From Gemmatimonadota bacterium (lineage in GTDB: Bacteria > Gemmatimonadota > Gemmatimonadetes > Gemmatimonadales > GWC2-71-9): DNA of 64,000 bases. Each line of letters begins with the position of its first letter. Position 1 is the stretch's first letter. The notes under the pieces are model-generated. The model saw only the letters and a program-made list of their open reading frames with translations. It made no database searches and was not told the DNA's origin. This document shows, one piece after another, positions 61,667 through 64,000 of the stretch. A program made the translations under genes and the position numbers. Where the stretch lies: the NCBI GenBank assembly GCA_016713435.1, contig JADJPD010000001.1, positions 248,001 through 312,000 of the forward strand, read 5' to 3'.

Positions 61667-63216
61667 ACGCGCGCGGGCCGGCCGGCCCGGTGGTGCTCCT
61701 GGTCCTGGACGGCTGGGGCTATCGCGAAGCCCGCGAGGGGAACGCGATCGAGCTCGCCAGCACCCCCGTCTGGCACCGGCTGTGGGACCGCTCCCCGCGC
61801 ACGCTGCTCGAGGCCAGCGGCCTCGCCGTCGGCCTCCCCGAGGGGCAGATGGGGAACAGCGAAGTCGGGCACCTGAACCTCGGCGCGGGCCGGGTGGTGC
61901 CGCAGGACCTGGTCCGGATCAGCCAGAGCATCAAGTCCGGCCAGTTCTTCCAGCTCGAGCCGCTGGCCCACCTCTGCGCCGTCCTCAAGCACAATGGCGG
62001 GACCCTGCACCTCCTCGGCCTCCTGGGCCCGGGCGGGGTGCATGCCATCGACCAGCACCTGGTGGCCTGCCTCGAGCTCGGCGTGCGGCTCGGGGTGCCG
62101 AGGATCGCCGTGCACGGCTTCCTCGACGGGCGCGACACCCTGCCCACCATCGGGGCGCAGGTGGTCCGTCAGCTCCAGCAGGACATCGATCGCATCGCGC
62201 CGGGCCGGGCGGTGATCGCGTCGCTGGTGGGGCGCTACTTCGCCATGGACCGGGACCGGCGCTGGGAGCGCACCCGGCAGGCCTATGACGCCATGGTGCG
62301 CGGCATCGGCCGGCCGGAGACGGACCCGGTGGCCGCCGTCGAGGGCGCGCTGGCGCGGGGCGAGACCGACGAGTTCGTGAAGCCCATCGTGCTGGTGAAG
62401 GATGGGGTGCCGGTGGCGCCCATCCGCGATGGCGACGGGATCTTCTGCTTCAACTACCGCAGTGACCGGATGCGCCAGATCGTGCGCACCCTCATGAGCA
62501 CCGGCTTCGACGGCTTCGACGTGAGCGACCGGCCGCGGGTGCGCATGGTGACCATGACGCAGTACGACCGCACCTTCCAGGTGCCGCAGGCCTTCCCGCC
62601 CTTCACCATGGCCAAGATCATGGCGGAGGTGCTGGCGGACCACGGCCGCACCCAGCTGCGCACCGCCGAGACCGAGAAGTACCCGCACGTGACGTACTTC
62701 TTCAACGGCGGCTACGAGCCGCCGTACAAGGGCGAGGAGCGGCTGCTGGTGGCCTCGCAGAAGGTGGCCACGTACGACCTGGCGCCCGAGATGAGCGCCG
62801 CCGGCATCACCGACGTGCTGGTGAAGGGCATGGAGCAGCGGGCGCACGACTTCCTGCTCTGCAACTTCGCCAACGCCGACATGGTGGGGCACACCGGCGT
62901 GCTGCCCGCGGTGCTCACCGCCGTCGAGACGGTGGACCGCTGCCTGGGCCGCATCATGGAGGCCGCCGAGCGCTCCGGGGCCACGGTGCTCATCACCGCG
63001 GACCACGGCAACTGCGAACTCATGATCGATCCCGAGACCGGCGGCGCCCATACGGCGCACACCACCAACCCGGTGCCCTTCCTGGTGGCCCACGGGGACG
63101 TGGCCGGCCCGCTGCGCGGCGGCGGTGCGCTCTGCGACGTCGGCCCGACCGTGCTCGGCCTCCTCGGCATCACGCCGCCGCCGGAGATGACCGGCCGCGA
63201 CCTCCGCCTTCCCTGA
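61660..63216 (+). CDS. gpmI: 2,3-bisphosphoglycerate-independent phosphoglycerate mutase
   Basis: Interconverts 3- and 2-phosphoglycerate with manganese. Catalytic Ser in QMGNSEVGHLNLGAG (about residue 68), metal ligands in LVLDGWGYRE, TADHGNCE and NADMVGHTG. 518 residues, normal. GGAGAG ribosome site before the ATG; the next gene follows after 53 bp. Confidence 0.97.
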   Translation: MSNARGPAGPVVLLVLDGWGYREAREGNAIELASTPVWHRLWDRSPRTLLEASGLAVGLPEGQMGNSEVGHLNLGAGRVVPQDLVRISQSIKSGQFFQLEPLAHLCAVLKHNGGTLHLLGLLGPGGVHAIDQHLVACLELGVRLGVPRIAVHGFLDGRDTLPTIGAQVVRQLQQDIDRIAPGRAVIASLVGRYFAMDRDRRWERTRQAYDAMVRGIGRPETDPVAAVEGALARGETDEFVKPIVLVKDGVPVAPIRDGDGIFCFNYRSDRMRQIVRTLMSTGFDGFDVSDRPRVRMVTMTQYDRTFQVPQAFPPFTMAKIMAEVLADHGRTQLRTAETEKYPHVTYFFNGGYEPPYKGEERLLVASQKVATYDLAPEMSAAGITDVLVKGMEQRAHDFLLCNFANADMVGHTGVLPAVLTAVETVDRCLGRIMEAAERSGATVLITADHGNCELMIDPETGGAHTAHTTNPVPFLVAHGDVAGPLRGGGALCDVGPTVLGLLGITPPPEMTGRDLRLP

Positions 63217-63256
63217 GCCCATGCCGGCGGCCGCTGGTGCGGTGCCGGTCCGAGGG

Positions 63257-63262
63257 TAGATT
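63257..63262 (+). promoter_or_regulatory. -10 box of the outer-membrane protein gene
   Basis: TAGATT, exactly 7 nt before the ATG at 63270. The same GGTAGATTGC string occurs at 61610-61619, before gpmI. Confidence 0.4.
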
Positions 63263-63269
63263 GCGCCCC

Positions 63270-63974
63270 ATGTCCCGTGCCCTGCTCGCCGCCCTGGCCC
63301 TCGCCACGGCCGTGTCCCCGCTCGCCGCCCAGACCATCCGCTCCCCCTACCGTGACATCGTGCACGGACGGTCGCTCACCGTGTTCTACGGCGACCTGGC
63401 CGGCGACGGCGGCTCGGTGGGCGTGGGCCCGCACAACGGCCGCGTCTACGGCGTCCGGGGCGACATCCGCCTCGGCGCACCGCTCCAGTTCGGCCTCACC
63501 CTCTCGCACGCGGAGACCGAGCGGCTGGTGGTGAGCGCCGACGACAGCGTGGCCAACCGCGTGGACGGCCCCGTGGCGGAGCCGATCACCATGGTGGAGG
63601 CGGCCATGCAGCTCAACCTCACCGGCAAGAAGAGCTGGCACGGGCTCGCGCCGTTCGTGGGGGTGGGCGTGGGCCTCGCCATCGGGGGCGAGGGGCCGGG
63701 GACCGCGGTGGACTCGAGCGGCTACAAGTTCGGCACCAAGTTCTTCTTCAGCCCCGGGCTGGGCGCGCGGTTCTTCCTGGGACAGTCGTTCAGCCTCCGG
63801 GTGGAGGCGCGGCAGCTCTTCTGGAAGCTCAAGTACCCGCTGGTGTACACGGAGGAGCCGGCGGCCGAGCCGTCGAGCGATCCCGACCGCCCCAACGCGG
63901 TGCTGCCGGACGGCAAGCGCGACGCCTGGTCCGGCGCGCGCGAGCTGCGCGTGGGCGCGGCGTTCCACTTCTAG
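63270..63974 (+). CDS. Outer-membrane beta-barrel protein
   Basis: Signal peptide ending SPLAAQT, then alternating amphipathic strands (VYGVRGDIRLGAPLQFGLTL, FFSPGLGARFFLGQSFSLRV) and a C-terminal Phe (AAFHF), the barrel-assembly signal. 234 residues, about eight strands. Probably an OmpA/OmpW-like small barrel; ligand unknown. Confidence 0.7.
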   Translation: MSRALLAALALATAVSPLAAQTIRSPYRDIVHGRSLTVFYGDLAGDGGSVGVGPHNGRVYGVRGDIRLGAPLQFGLTLSHAETERLVVSADDSVANRVDGPVAEPITMVEAAMQLNLTGKKSWHGLAPFVGVGVGLAIGGEGPGTAVDSSGYKFGTKFFFSPGLGARFFLGQSFSLRVEARQLFWKLKYPLVYTEEPAAEPSSDPDRPNAVLPDGKRDAWSGARELRVGAAFHF

Positions 63975-64000
63975 CGTGGCCACGAGCCTCACCCGCCGCG

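Noticed and set aside
1..64000. tRNA, rRNA or known riboswitch genes
   Set aside because: No cloverleaf T-loop signature, rRNA-like stretch or riboswitch core was recognised by eye; a covariance-model search would be decisive.

Overview
The window is a high-GC bacterial chromosome segment, most likely from Gemmatimonadota or a close soil relative. That placement is inferred from the gene families: a PadR regulator paired with an ADOP-type duplicated permease, a GWxTD-domain secreted protein, a propeller-type sensor kinase, many signal peptides ending in AxAQ, and a UbiX/UbiA/UbiD/UbiE quinone cluster. No rRNA or tRNA gene was recognised, so the assignment is not certain.

Layout. 0-7.9 kb: a propeller protein cut by the window edge, an 18-unit 21-bp tandem array, a helix-turn-helix membrane protein, two small exported proteins, and an ADOP permease with its PadR regulator, promoter and operator. 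8.0-15.9 kb: a lower-GC, defence-like island holding a nucleoside 2-deoxyribosyltransferase-fold protein, a membrane protein, a probable type II restriction-modification pair, and a very large interrupted gene joining a phosphoribosyltransferase-like domain to a C-terminal MTA/SAH-nucleosidase-like domain. 15.9-37.5 kb: a lipoprotein dipeptidase between two copies of an unknown gene, a hendecad coiled-coil protein, an HD protein, three alpha/beta hydrolases, a propeller sensor kinase with its LuxR response regulator, and mostly exported proteins and regulators. 37.5-42 kb: menaquinone-type quinone genes. 42-45 kb: an ECF sigma factor, a double zinc-finger anti-sigma factor and a membrane polymer-forming protein. 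45.0-45.4 kb: a MITE-like element with 62-bp inverted arms beside a truncated BTAD regulator. 46.7-55 kb: SAM hydrolase, a Ser/Thr kinase, an erythromycin-esterase-like protein, Fe-S carriers (Mrp, NifU-like) and NrnA. 55-64 kb: two amino acid permeases around guaB, an SH3-type exported protein, gpmI and an outer-membrane barrel.

A reader must know that the sequence carries apparent single-base frameshifts in homopolymer runs, concentrated in the first 16 kb (near 805, 2498, 7443, 8335, 13663, 14278 and 15433, plus 37597). Two genes (21.4 and 41.4 kb) also have in-frame gaps that remove catalytic motifs. At most of the homopolymer sites one base restores a full-length protein, which fits assembly error better than gene decay, but raw reads are needed to decide. 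Several genes have a TAnnnT -10 box only 5-9 nt from the start codon, which suggests leaderless transcripts are common in this genome.
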